Origin: Segatella albensis DSM 11370 = JCM 12258
Lineage (GTDB): Bacteria > Bacteroidota > Bacteroidia > Bacteroidales > Bacteroidaceae
Reading direction: 5' to 3'
Assembly: GCF_000426565.1 (NCBI RefSeq)
Contig: NZ_AUFP01000009.1
Location: forward strand, 62,001 to 126,000
DNA: 64,000 nucleotides
Part shown: in pieces, positions 46,089 through 55,426 of the stretch
Layout: each line of letters opens with the position of its first letter
Position numbering within the stretch: the first letter of the stretch is position 1
The notes under the pieces: model-generated
Seen by the model: the letters and a program-made list of their open reading frames with translations, nothing else
Told to the model about the DNA's origin: nothing
Databases searched by the model: none
Program-made: the position numbers and the translations under genes

Positions 46089-48001
46089 TGACAAAGATTA
46101 GATTTTACATATATATATTATTTGCGCTACTGCTTACTGCATGTAGTGAATCTGAAATGCTGACAGATTCTGCCAACTCTCAGAATGGTTCTTCTGTTGT
46201 CATCAATGCTTCATTCAGGATTCCTAAGTCAGGAATGCTATCAAGAGCTTGTGGGGAGAGTCCGGAGATTACATCGCTGTATGCCCTCGTCTTTGATGAA
46301 AATGGACTGCTTTCCGAAATCGAAGAATGCCATCCGGGTAGTGAAGCTAACCCACAAAAACATTTTAGTTCTATGGGGACAAACTATCTCACTTCTTTTT
46401 ATGTCACTCTGCATGAATCTCATTCCCCACGTATCGTGCACTTGCTGGCCAACTATCCATGCTCTAGTCTTGACATCATCGATGAATCGCACTTGATGCG
46501 TAAACTTACCGTCACCAATCATGTTGATGCTTACTGGCAACGCATAGAACTTAGGGATGGTATTATTCCTGAGCCAAACTCGAATACTCCTACACAGGAA
46601 ACACGAAGCCATTTTCTGAATGTCTCCATGATTCGTAATTTCGCCAAAATCACGATTTCCAAGGATACAGCAAATATCCCTGACAGTAAGTTCAAAATCA
46701 ATGGATATTATGTTTTCAACCAACCTAAATTTGGAACTGTTGCACCTTATAATGTCAACTCTAGTGCTGATCCTAGTGACCCTATTGCCAATCGATTCGC
46801 AAACTATATAGATAATAGTGGAAACACTAGAACTTATAAGAACCTTTATGATGATAAGTATTATGGCTATGAACCGGAAAATCGGGAATATGAATCGTAT
46901 GATATAGACAATATCGCATGGAAATCTCCCAACGAGCCTACTTATATCTATGAAGCTACTTATCGTGAAGATGCCGGCAATCCATTCATCATTCTGAAAG
47001 CTAGTTATAATGGAGGAGCCGACACCTACTATAAGGCTGCTTTATGTTATCCTGAGGAAAAAAAGGATGGAGATGATACTTATAGAACTATGATATACTA
47101 TAATGTGATCAGAAACTTCCGTTTTAATCTAAATGTTACACAGGTGTCTGGAGAAGGTTCCAAGACATTACAGGATGCATTGGTATCGCCTCCAATGAAC
47201 AACTTCCAGGGTAGTACGGAAGCGGAGGATCTAAACAATATTGCTTCTGAAAATATGAGACTCTTTATCTCTTCAACGGATATCATGATCAATGATGCTA
47301 CGCCTTTCCAACTTAAATACAAGAATATCGCAGATAAAACTTCTAACCCTGTTATCATCTGCAATAAGCGTAAGAGAGAATTAACGAGTACTGACAATCC
47401 AAACTATTATGTTACAATTGTTGGTCTAGATGGGAAAAATAATAAAGGTACGGTGATTGAAAGTGCTACGCTAAGCGACACAAACGATGCTGATGGATAT
47501 CGTACGATTACGATTACACCAACAGTTGTACCACAAACACAGCAAATACAGACTATCTCTATTTATAATAGTGGTAATCTGTATCGTACTTGTAAGATTT
47601 ATTATCGCAAGAAGATGGATTATTCTGTAGAAATTTCAAAAACAGGAGATGCTCGCATTGATCAGCCTGTGAAGATCACTATTGGTATTCCTGCAGACCT
47701 CACCAAAGCTCGTTTCCCTTTAGAATTTCATATTGAGAATGCTGACAACAACTCTCTCTACCCAGATACTCAGGCCCCTGGATTCATAGAGATGCCTGTC
47801 ATCGTAGATAGTAGGAAGCACTCTTATTTCTATAATAGGTTTATTACTTGGGAACAATACGAAACAGCTCCTAATACGAATGGTATAAGATACTTCGATT
47901 GTTACTTCCGTACTTACAAGGCGATGTATGGATCTACATCTATACCGGTATCTACCAATAAATATTTTAATTCTCCGGTCAATGTAAACCTTGAGAATTA
48001 G
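46088..48001 (+). CDS. DUF4906/FimB-like fimbrial lipoprotein
   Basis: A 637-aa lipoprotein (lipobox LLTAC, C19; candidate Arg site LSR53-A). After the first strand comes ITSLYALVFDENGLLSEIEE and later VHLLANYP, patterns I associate with FimB/Mfa2 and DUF4906 proteins, then long beta-rich regions with no named motif. Last gene of the fimbrial operon; its start overlaps the preceding stop by 1 base. It is probably a minor tip or anchor subunit. The 3' end overlaps the convergent patatin gene by 4 bases, leaving no room for a terminator between them. Confidence 0.7.
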   Translation: MTKIRFYIYILFALLLTACSESEMLTDSANSQNGSSVVINASFRIPKSGMLSRACGESPEITSLYALVFDENGLLSEIEECHPGSEANPQKHFSSMGTNYLTSFYVTLHESHSPRIVHLLANYPCSSLDIIDESHLMRKLTVTNHVDAYWQRIELRDGIIPEPNSNTPTQETRSHFLNVSMIRNFAKITISKDTANIPDSKFKINGYYVFNQPKFGTVAPYNVNSSADPSDPIANRFANYIDNSGNTRTYKNLYDDKYYGYEPENREYESYDIDNIAWKSPNEPTYIYEATYREDAGNPFIILKASYNGGADTYYKAALCYPEEKKDGDDTYRTMIYYNVIRNFRFNLNVTQVSGEGSKTLQDALVSPPMNNFQGSTEAEDLNNIASENMRLFISSTDIMINDATPFQLKYKNIADKTSNPVIICNKRKRELTSTDNPNYYVTIVGLDGKNNKGTVIESATLSDTNDADGYRTITITPTVVPQTQQIQTISIYNSGNLYRTCKIYYRKKMDYSVEISKTGDARIDQPVKITIGIPADLTKARFPLEFHIENADNNSLYPDTQAPGFIEMPVIVDSRKHSYFYNRFITWEQYETAPNTNGIRYFDCYFRTYKAMYGSTSIPVSTNKYFNSPVNVNLEN

Positions 48002-48849
48002 TTTTCTGTATTCAATTGGCGGCAGAAGTCTTCTCCCAAAGCGAATCCTTCTTCATACAATCGCTCCAACTTCTCTGTATCGCGAGTCATTCGTTCTACC
48101 TCTAACGGGCGTTTGGGACGGATACAGACAATTTGACCAGAAGCCTCTAAATCCTCGATTTTTTGAAGTTGCTTGTTATACGACTCATGTCTATGACTCA
48201 AAGCTACGCGAAGACGAGGATACTTTTTATAGATAAAGTTTGGTACCTTACGGTCTTTGCCCATATCACGCCACCCCTTGTTGCGTGTAAGAATGACGAC
48301 ATTACGAGAATGACCGGTTTCTATAGCTCGATTGATAGGAATACTATCAACAATTCCCCCATCAAGCATCGGCTTGCCATCAACCATTGTAATCTTACTA
48401 ACATAAGGTAAACTTGATGATGCCTTCACAATATCCAGCGAGCGCTGAATGTCACCATATTCATGGAGATACTCAGCCTTTCCCGTATTGCAATTGGTAG
48501 CAACGACTTCAAACTCATGGGCATGCTTCCAGAATTCTTGAAAATCAAATGGTAAGAGTTCTTTAGGGAACTGCTCATAAAGAAGTTTCTGATCGAATAT
48601 ACAACCTTGGGTTACTAGATGACGGAGACCTATATAATCATAGCGCGCAAGATAATCAATGTTAGAAATACGAGCACGACGAGGCTGACGGCTCATATAC
48701 GACATACCATTACAGGCACCAGCGGATACTGCCACAACATAATGAAAATACAAATTATTCTTCATAAAGGCATCGAGTACACCAGATGTAAATACACCTC
48801 GCATCCCCCCTCCTTCTAAAACCAATCCTGTTTTTATATCTATTTTCAT
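47998..48849 (-). CDS. patatin-like phospholipase (RssA/YjjU type)
   Basis: A 283-aa hydrolase. The oxyanion-hole motif GGGMRG (13-18), nucleophile S42 in AVSAGA and catalytic D163 in MLDGGIVDS form the Ser-Asp dyad. The first residue of the GxSxG elbow is Ala rather than Gly. No signal peptide, so probably cytosolic, acting on phospholipids or acylglycerols; the natural substrate is unknown. The C-terminal part (about 210-283) matches the YjjU-like extension. It has its own promoter and converges on the fimbrial operon. Confidence 0.9.
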   Translation of the reverse strand: MKIDIKTGLVLEGGGMRGVFTSGVLDAFMKNNLYFHYVVAVSAGACNGMSYMSRQPRRARISNIDYLARYDYIGLRHLVTQGCIFDQKLLYEQFPKELLPFDFQEFWKHAHEFEVVATNCNTGKAEYLHEYGDIQRSLDIVKASSSLPYVSKITMVDGKPMLDGGIVDSIPINRAIETGHSRNVVILTRNKGWRDMGKDRKVPNFIYKKYPRLRVALSHRHESYNKQLQKIEDLEASGQIVCIRPKRPLEVERMTRDTEKLERLYEEGFALGEDFCRQLNTEN

Positions 48850-48929
48850 AACTATCCTTTCATCACGCTTTTACTAACATTCGACTCTTAAACTTTTATA
48901 AATTTAAAGAGGTTTCTACATTTTAGTTG

Positions 48930-48937
48930 CAAATATA
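48930..48937 (-). promoter_or_regulatory. -7 promoter element of the patatin gene
   Basis: TATATTTG on the minus strand, 80 nt upstream of the ATG. Confidence 0.55.
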
Positions 48938-48960
48938 ATACATTTTTAATAGAATTTGTG

Positions 48961-48968
48961 TAACTTTG
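48961..48968 (+). promoter_or_regulatory. -7 promoter element of the aminopeptidase P operon
   Basis: TAACTTTG, exact TAnnTTTG match, 28 nt before the ATG. Confidence 0.6.
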
Positions 48969-48996
48969 CAATCGAATTTCATCTAAAAGAGAAATT

Positions 48997-50397
48997 ATGT
49001 TTAGAAAAGAAACTTATGTACAGCGCCGTAACGAGTTGAAAAAACTTATAGGTAGTGGCGTTATCCTTATATTTGGCAACAATGAGTCACCTTGTAATTT
49101 TCCTAACAATGGTTATTACCCATTCCGTCAGGATAGTACTTTCCTGTATTTCTTTGGACAGAATCGCGATGGACTTGTAGGTGTCATTGATGTTGACAAT
49201 AATACGGAAACTCTGATTGGTGACGATATCGATATCGAAGATATTGTATGGTACGGTAGTGTAAATTGCGTAAAAGATTTAGCCGCAGAAGTTGGAGTGG
49301 AAAATTCTGCCCCAATGAAAACTCTTAAGGCTATCTGCAATGATGCTATGGGTAAGAAACGCAAAATTCATTTTCTGCCACCTTATCGCTATGATATCAA
49401 GTTACAGATTTTCGATCTTTTGGGTATACATCCAAACCAGCAAAAGTTAGAAGCTAGCATGCCCCTCATCCAAGCTGTAGTAAAGATGCGTTCTACCAAA
49501 ACCGCCGAGGAAATCGAAGAACTGGAGCGTGCTGCTGTTATTGGATACAAGATGCATACTACTGCCATGAGACTAACAAAACCGGGAGTAACCGAGAAAT
49601 TCGTAGGAGGACAGGTTGACGGCATAGCTAATTCATATGGAGCTATGGTAAGTTTCCCTACTATATTCTCTCAGCATGGAGAAATCATGCATGGTAACCC
49701 TAGTCTGAACATATTGGAAAGTGGAAGACTGGCTCTCTGTGATGCAGGTGCGGAAACCGTAAACAATTACTGCTCGGACAATACCCGAACCTATCCCGTA
49801 AACGGTAAGTTCACACAGAAGCAATTAGATATATATAAGGTTGTAGAAGAATGTCACGATATGACTTTGAAACTTGCTAAGCCAGGCGTGAAATATGCAG
49901 ACGTCCATTTTGCGATTTGTCGCAATATCTTCAACCGCATGAAGGAACTTGGACTTGCTAAAGGTGACACCGAAGAGGCTGTAAACGCTGGTGCACACGC
50001 AATGTTCCTACCACATGGACTTGGACACATGATGGGTATGGATGTACACGATATGGAAAACCTCGATCAAATCAATGTCGGTTTTGATGATGAAGTACGT
50101 CCTAACCTTGAGCAATTCGGTACCAACTGTCTACGTATGGGACGCCGCTTACAAGAAGGTTTCGTTGTAACTGATGAACCTGGTATATATTTTATTCCGG
50201 CACTTATCGATGAATGGAAAAGTAACAAGCATTGTGCAGACTTCCTTAATTTCGAAGAACTGGAAAAATACAAAGACTTTGGTGGTATCCGCATCGAAGA
50301 TGATGTATTAATCACTAAAGACGGATGCCGATTCATCGGTAAAGACAGAATACCTTATCATCCACAGGATGTTGAGGATTTCATGAGCAATAATTAA
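48997..50397 (+). CDS. pepP: Xaa-Pro aminopeptidase (M24B family)
   Basis: Removes N-terminal residues that precede proline. The 466-aa protein has the creatinase-like N-terminal domain (1-165) and the pita-bread domain with all five metal ligands visible: Asp in LCDAGAE, Asp in CSDNTRTYPV, His in PHGLGHMMGMDVHD, Glu in VTDEPGIYF and Glu in GGIRIEDDVLI. Cytosolic (no signal peptide). It is followed after 26 bp by a C1B peptidase, so the two form a peptide-degrading unit. Confidence 0.94.
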   Translation: MFRKETYVQRRNELKKLIGSGVILIFGNNESPCNFPNNGYYPFRQDSTFLYFFGQNRDGLVGVIDVDNNTETLIGDDIDIEDIVWYGSVNCVKDLAAEVGVENSAPMKTLKAICNDAMGKKRKIHFLPPYRYDIKLQIFDLLGIHPNQQKLEASMPLIQAVVKMRSTKTAEEIEELERAAVIGYKMHTTAMRLTKPGVTEKFVGGQVDGIANSYGAMVSFPTIFSQHGEIMHGNPSLNILESGRLALCDAGAETVNNYCSDNTRTYPVNGKFTQKQLDIYKVVEECHDMTLKLAKPGVKYADVHFAICRNIFNRMKELGLAKGDTEEAVNAGAHAMFLPHGLGHMMGMDVHDMENLDQINVGFDDEVRPNLEQFGTNCLRMGRRLQEGFVVTDEPGIYFIPALIDEWKSNKHCADFLNFEELEKYKDFGGIRIEDDVLITKDGCRFIGKDRIPYHPQDVEDFMSNN

Positions 50398-50423
50398 TAT
50401 AAAAGAAAATAGAGATTTTATTT

Positions 50424-51626
50424 ATGAGAAAAGTATTAGCTATCGCCCTTATGGCATTATGTGCTACAGGGGTCAACGCAAAAGCTGCAAAAGACTCAGT
50501 GAACAAGAATAAACCAGTTTTCACTGTAATTAAGGAAAACCCTATCACAAGTATCAAGGACCAGAATAGAAGTGGTACATGCTGGGATTATTCTACCTTA
50601 AGTTTCTTTGAGAGTGAAATTCTGAAAAAAACAGGTAAGACATATGACCTCTGCGAAATGTTTGTTGCCAACAAGACATATCTTGACCGCGCTATCATGG
50701 CAGTTCGCATGCATGGTGATGTAAGTTTCTCAGAAGGTGGTTCTAGCTATGACCCATTGTACTGTATCCAGCACTATGGCATCATTCCTGAGAATGCTAT
50801 GCCTTTACCAGGTACTCTTTATGGTGATTCGCTGGCAAACTTCTCTGAGTTCTTCTCAGTACTTACTCCATACGTTGAGAGCGTAGCAAAAAGCAAACAG
50901 AGTAAACTGTCTCCAGCATGGAAGACTGGTCTTCAAGGAATCCTTGATGCTTATCTTGGCAAATGCCCAGAGAAATTTACCTATCAGGGCAAACAGTACA
51001 CTCCAAAGAGTTTCGCTGCAAGTCTAGGACTTGACTGGAATGATTACGTAAGTTTCACTTCATATACCCACCATCCATTCTGGTCTCAGTTTGCTGTCGA
51101 AGTACAAGATAACTGGCGTTGGCCTTTGAGCTACAATGTCCCTATGGAGGATCTCTGTAAAATTATCGACAATGCCATCATGAACGGTTATACTGTAGCT
51201 TGGGGTGGTGACGTAACAGAGGATGGTTTCACCCGTACAGGTCTTGGTATCGCATACGATCAGAAAAAGGTTCGCTCTATGGCTGGTACTGATATGGACC
51301 ACTGGTTCAAACTCTCTAAGACTGCTAAAAAGGAGAAGCTTGATTCTCTTGGTGTAAATGCTCCTGAGATCACTCCTACACAGCAGATGCGTCAGGAGGC
51401 ATTCGATAATTGGGAAACAACCGACGACCATGGTATGCATATCTATGGTATTGCTAAAGATCAGAATGGTCGTGAATACTATATGGTAAAGAACTCATGG
51501 GGTGAAAGCGGTGACTATAAAGGCATTTGGTATATGACCAAGAACTTCGTAGCTTACAAGACTATGGACTTCATGGTAAATAAGAATGCTGTACCAAAGG
51601 ACATTCGCAAGAAACTTGGACTCTAA
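50424..51626 (+). CDS. C1B (bleomycin hydrolase/PepC-like) cysteine peptidase
   Basis: A 400-aa papain-fold peptidase with catalytic C53 in NRSGTCWDYST (preceded by Q47 of the oxyanion hole), H339 in DDHGMHIYG and N357 in VKNSWGESG. Unlike cytosolic PepC it begins with a signal peptide (MRKVLAIALMALCATGVNA), so it is exported to the periplasm. Aminopeptidase activity is usual for the family. It is co-transcribed with the Xaa-Pro aminopeptidase and closed by a strong terminator. Confidence 0.92.
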   Translation: MRKVLAIALMALCATGVNAKAAKDSVNKNKPVFTVIKENPITSIKDQNRSGTCWDYSTLSFFESEILKKTGKTYDLCEMFVANKTYLDRAIMAVRMHGDVSFSEGGSSYDPLYCIQHYGIIPENAMPLPGTLYGDSLANFSEFFSVLTPYVESVAKSKQSKLSPAWKTGLQGILDAYLGKCPEKFTYQGKQYTPKSFAASLGLDWNDYVSFTSYTHHPFWSQFAVEVQDNWRWPLSYNVPMEDLCKIIDNAIMNGYTVAWGGDVTEDGFTRTGLGIAYDQKKVRSMAGTDMDHWFKLSKTAKKEKLDSLGVNAPEITPTQQMRQEAFDNWETTDDHGMHIYGIAKDQNGREYYMVKNSWGESGDYKGIWYMTKNFVAYKTMDFMVNKNAVPKDIRKKLGL

Positions 51627-51642
51627 TCCATAATCGGCATAT

Positions 51643-51679
51643 AAAAAAGCGCAAAACTTTCGTAGTTTTGCGCTTTTTT
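51643..51679 (+). terminator. terminator of the pepP-C1B operon
   Basis: Perfect 16-bp stem AAAAAAGCGCAAAACT/AGTTTTGCGCTTTTTT with a 5-nt loop. Confidence 0.9.
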
Positions 51680-51682
51680 TGT

Positions 51683-51690
51683 TACCTTTA
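51683..51690 (+). promoter_or_regulatory. probable -7 element of recJ-recQ
   Basis: TACCTTTA, one mismatch to TAnnTTTG, 25 nt before the recJ ATG and directly after the preceding terminator. Confidence 0.4.
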
Positions 51691-51715
51691 CACGCAGAAA
51701 TAAAAAAATTCTAAA

Positions 51716-53446
51716 ATGCATTTTAAATGGAAGTACTCAACACCTTCATCTGAGCAAGATGTACAAGCCAAAGAATTAGGTACCAAGTTAGGTATCAGCC
51801 CTATCTTGGCACAACTTCTGATTAAACGCGGAATTACAACAGAATCGGCTGCAAAAAGATTTTTCCGCCCACAATTAGCAGACCTCATCAATCCCTTTTT
51901 GATGAAGGATATGGACATCGCAGTTGACCGCCTCAATGATGCTATGGGACGCAAAGAACGTATTATGGTATATGGCGACTACGACGTTGATGGGTGTACA
52001 GCCGTTGCCCTAGTATATAAGTTTCTGCAACAATTCTATTCTAACATCGAATATTATATCCCAGACCGTTACGACGAGGGATATGGTGTGAGTAGAAAAG
52101 GTATAGACTATGCGAAAGAAAAAGGTGTAAAACTAATCATAATTCTAGACTGCGGTATCAAAGCCATCGATGAGATAGCATATGCTAAAAGTTTAGGAAT
52201 AGACTTTATCATTTGCGACCATCATGTTCCAGACGAAATCATGCCAGACGCGGTGGCAATTCTTAATCCCAAGCGTCCTGATGACACATTCCCCTTCAAG
52301 CATCTTTGTGGGTGCGGTGTAGGATTTAAATTCATGCAGGGATTCGCCAAAAACAATGGCATCCCATTCTCGCGCCTTATCCCCCTACTCGACTTCTGTG
52401 CAGTGGCAATAGCAGCCGACATCGTGCCTGTAGAGGACGAAAATCGTATACTCGCTTTCCATGGTCTCAAACAACTCAATCAAAATCCTTCTGTAGGATT
52501 AAAAGCTATTATTGATATCTGTGGACTCAATGGAAGGGAAATTTCCATGAGCGACATCGTTTTCAAGATTGGTCCTCGTATCAATGCTTCCGGACGTATG
52601 GAAAATGGGAAAGAAAGCGTTGATTTGCTTGTTGAAAAAGATTTCAGTTCTGCTCTGAGAATGGGAAAGCATATCAATGAGTACAACGAACAACGAAAGG
52701 ATATCGATAAACAGATGACAGAAGAGGCTAATCAAATTGTCAGCAGATTAGACTCACAAGCCCATCGTTCTTCCATCGTACTATATGATGAGGGATGGAA
52801 GAAAGGTGTAATTGGCATCGTTGCATCACGATTAACAGAAATATACTTCCGACCAACAGTGGTTATTACTCGCGATGGTGAACTGGCTACCGGATCTGCA
52901 CGCAGCGTAACAGGATTTGATGTTTACTCTGCTATCAAGAGTTGTCGAGACTTACTCATCAATTTCGGAGGACATACCTATGCTGCAGGTCTGACACTAA
53001 AATGGGAGAACATCCATGAATTCAGAGAAAGATTTCAAAAATACGTGGAGGAACATATCGAACCAGAACAAACAGAAGCAACCCTTGATATCGATGCTGT
53101 AATAGACTTTAAAGATATTACCAAAAAGTTACATAGCGACTTAAAGAAGTTTGCTCCTTTTGGTCCTGGTAATCAGAAACCTATTTTCTGTTCTATAGGT
53201 GTTTACGATTATGGTACCAGTAAAGTAGTCGGACGAGAACAAGAGCACATTAAGTTGGAACTTGTTGATTCAAAATCCAGCAATATAGTAAATGGTATAG
53301 CCTTCGGACAAAGTGCAAGTGCAAGATATATCAAGAGTAAACGTTCCTTTGATATTGCATACACGATAGAAGATAATGTCTTCAAGCATAACCAAGCACA
53401 ATTGCAAATCGAGGATATCCGTCCAAACGAGCAACAAGAATTATAA
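51716..53446 (+). CDS. recJ: single-stranded-DNA-specific exonuclease RecJ
   Basis: A 5'-3' single-strand exonuclease of recombination and mismatch repair. The 576-aa protein has the DHH phosphoesterase motifs in order: GDYDVDGCTA (near 82), LDCG (near 144), CDHHVPDE (near 166) and DFCAVAIAADIVP, then the DHHA1 region (GWKKGVIGIVASRL, GGHTYAAGLT) and the C-terminal OB domain (FAPFGPGNQKPIF). Full length. recQ starts 4 bp after its stop, which pairs exonuclease and helicase in one operon. Confidence 0.96.
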   Translation: MHFKWKYSTPSSEQDVQAKELGTKLGISPILAQLLIKRGITTESAAKRFFRPQLADLINPFLMKDMDIAVDRLNDAMGRKERIMVYGDYDVDGCTAVALVYKFLQQFYSNIEYYIPDRYDEGYGVSRKGIDYAKEKGVKLIIILDCGIKAIDEIAYAKSLGIDFIICDHHVPDEIMPDAVAILNPKRPDDTFPFKHLCGCGVGFKFMQGFAKNNGIPFSRLIPLLDFCAVAIAADIVPVEDENRILAFHGLKQLNQNPSVGLKAIIDICGLNGREISMSDIVFKIGPRINASGRMENGKESVDLLVEKDFSSALRMGKHINEYNEQRKDIDKQMTEEANQIVSRLDSQAHRSSIVLYDEGWKKGVIGIVASRLTEIYFRPTVVITRDGELATGSARSVTGFDVYSAIKSCRDLLINFGGHTYAAGLTLKWENIHEFRERFQKYVEEHIEPEQTEATLDIDAVIDFKDITKKLHSDLKKFAPFGPGNQKPIFCSIGVYDYGTSKVVGREQEHIKLELVDSKSSNIVNGIAFGQSASARYIKSKRSFDIAYTIEDNVFKHNQAQLQIEDIRPNEQQEL

Positions 53447-53450
53447 ACTT

Positions 53451-55355
53451 ATGGCTGATAAATATCTAAAGGTATTACAGCAATATTGGGGTTATCCCGA
53501 CTTTCGCGGAATTCAAAGAAATATTATAGAGTCTATAGGCGAAGGACGGGATACGCTTGGACTTATGCCTACAGGTGGTGGAAAATCTATCACTTTCCAA
53601 GTTCCTGCACTTGTCAAGGAAGGTGTCTGTATCGTCATCACTCCTCTAATTGCATTAATGAAAGATCAGGTCGTGCATCTATGCGAAAGGGGAATACAAG
53701 CTGATGCGATATACTCAGGCCGTACCAGACAAGAGATTGTACAGGTATTGGAAAATTGTATCTTTGGCGGTGTCAAAATACTCTATATCTCACCGGAGCG
53801 ACTATCTTCGGAGTTATTTCAGAAGAAACTTTCTCACATGAAGGTTAGTTTCATTACTGTTGATGAAGCTCATTGTATTTCTCAATGGGGATATGATTTC
53901 CGACCTTCTTATTTAAGCATCGCTGATATTAGAAAACTCAAGCCTGATGCACCGATATTAGCTTTAACAGCAACTGCTACTCCAGATGTTGTAGAAGACA
54001 TACAAGACCGACTAGGTTTTAAGGACAAAAATGTCTTCAAGATGAGTTTTTATCGGAAGAACCTAGCCTACGTTGTTCGTAACAGTTCGGATAAATTCCA
54101 AGAATTGGTGCATATCTTACGTTCTGTTCCTGGTTCATCTATTGTGTATGTGCGTTCCAGAAAAAGATGCAAGGAAATTTCAAATGCGCTAAATGACTCC
54201 GGGATATCTGCAACCTTCTACCATGCAGGATTAGATTCCGCAACAAAGGATGAACGACAAGATAAATGGCAGCACGATGAAGTCCGTACCATGGTCGCTA
54301 CCAATGCTTTTGGTATGGGTATCGACAAACCTAACGTACGAGTTGTCATACATATCGATTGTCCAGACTCTTTGGAGGCTTATTTCCAAGAGGCAGGTCG
54401 CGCAGGACGTGACGGAAACAAGGCATATGCGGTATTACTTTATAATGATGGTGATCAACGTAAATTAGAGAAGAGAATCGTCGATTCTTTTCCTACTAAA
54501 GAATATATTGCTGATGTCTACGAACATCTTGCCTATTTTTATCAAATTGGTATAGGAAGTGGAAAAGGGAGAACTTTTGAATTCAACATTGAGAAGTTCT
54601 GCTTCACCTATAAATATTTTCCAATTCCTGTAGACTCTGCACTAAGGATTTTAGAACGTTCTGGTTATATTCATTATGAGAGTGACCCTGATGACAATGC
54701 TCGCGTCATGTTCAAACTAACAAGAGAAGATTTATACTGTCTCAGAACTACAAATCCAGACGAGGAAAACGTAATAACAACCCTACTACGTCTATACGGA
54801 GGCTTATTCACAGACTATGCCTATATCGATGAGAGTATGATTGCTATGCAAACTGGAATAAATAAGCAACAGTTATATCTTATTCTAAAAAGTCTCTCAA
54901 ACAGAAAAATAATAGATTTTATCCCCCGTAAAAAAATACCATACATCACTTATCTTCAAAGGAGAGAAGACGGAAGCAATATCTTTATATCCCATGAAGT
55001 ATATGAAGAACGTAAGGAACAGTATATCCGACGAATTCGATGCATAGAGGCATATGCTAAAAATGATCATGTTTGCCGCTCCAGACAATTATTACGATAT
55101 TTCGGTGAAGAAAATGATAAAGACTGTAAAAAATGTGATGTTTGTTTGTCAAATGTATCAGAAAATGTTCAGGAAAATCGTCTAGCAACAGGAAGAAATA
55201 GAATCATAGAACTTTTAGACCATAAAGATGAAGTCACATTACAGGATATAGAATCAATAGATTTATCCAAAGATATTATCGATAATGCACTACAACAACT
55301 TATTGATGAAAATATCATAGCCATTAAAGGCACCCAGGTCATCCTCATTCATTAA
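53451..55355 (+). CDS. recQ: ATP-dependent DNA helicase RecQ (short form)
   Basis: A 634-aa superfamily 2 helicase. Motifs: FRGIQRNII (motif 0), PTGGGKS (40-46, Walker A), DEAHCISQWGYDFRP (Walker B), ALTATATP, and RAGRDG (motif VI). The RecQ zinc site with four Cys (CRSRQLLRYFGEENDKDC plus KKCDVC) follows, then a shortened winged-helix part. An HRDC domain is missing. Bacteroidales often carry a longer RecQ with HRDC as well, which would lie elsewhere. The frame is open 25 codons upstream inside recJ, but the ATG at 53451 gives the family N-terminus and the short intergenic gap. Confidence 0.95.
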   Translation: MADKYLKVLQQYWGYPDFRGIQRNIIESIGEGRDTLGLMPTGGGKSITFQVPALVKEGVCIVITPLIALMKDQVVHLCERGIQADAIYSGRTRQEIVQVLENCIFGGVKILYISPERLSSELFQKKLSHMKVSFITVDEAHCISQWGYDFRPSYLSIADIRKLKPDAPILALTATATPDVVEDIQDRLGFKDKNVFKMSFYRKNLAYVVRNSSDKFQELVHILRSVPGSSIVYVRSRKRCKEISNALNDSGISATFYHAGLDSATKDERQDKWQHDEVRTMVATNAFGMGIDKPNVRVVIHIDCPDSLEAYFQEAGRAGRDGNKAYAVLLYNDGDQRKLEKRIVDSFPTKEYIADVYEHLAYFYQIGIGSGKGRTFEFNIEKFCFTYKYFPIPVDSALRILERSGYIHYESDPDDNARVMFKLTREDLYCLRTTNPDEENVITTLLRLYGGLFTDYAYIDESMIAMQTGINKQQLYLILKSLSNRKIIDFIPRKKIPYITYLQRREDGSNIFISHEVYEERKEQYIRRIRCIEAYAKNDHVCRSRQLLRYFGEENDKDCKKCDVCLSNVSENVQENRLATGRNRIIELLDHKDEVTLQDIESIDLSKDIIDNALQQLIDENIIAIKGTQVILIH

Positions 55356-55364
55356 GCTATATAT

Positions 55365-55399
55365 AAAAAATGAGGATGACTCTCTCACGAGAACCATCC
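55365..55399 (-). terminator. terminator of ilvC
   Basis: Interrupted stem GGATG/CATCC plus TCTC/GAGA with a T tract on the minus strand (TCATTTTTT), 28 nt after the ilvC stop. Confidence 0.65.
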
Positions 55400-55426
55400 C
55401 CCCAAACATTATGTACGAGAAAAAAA

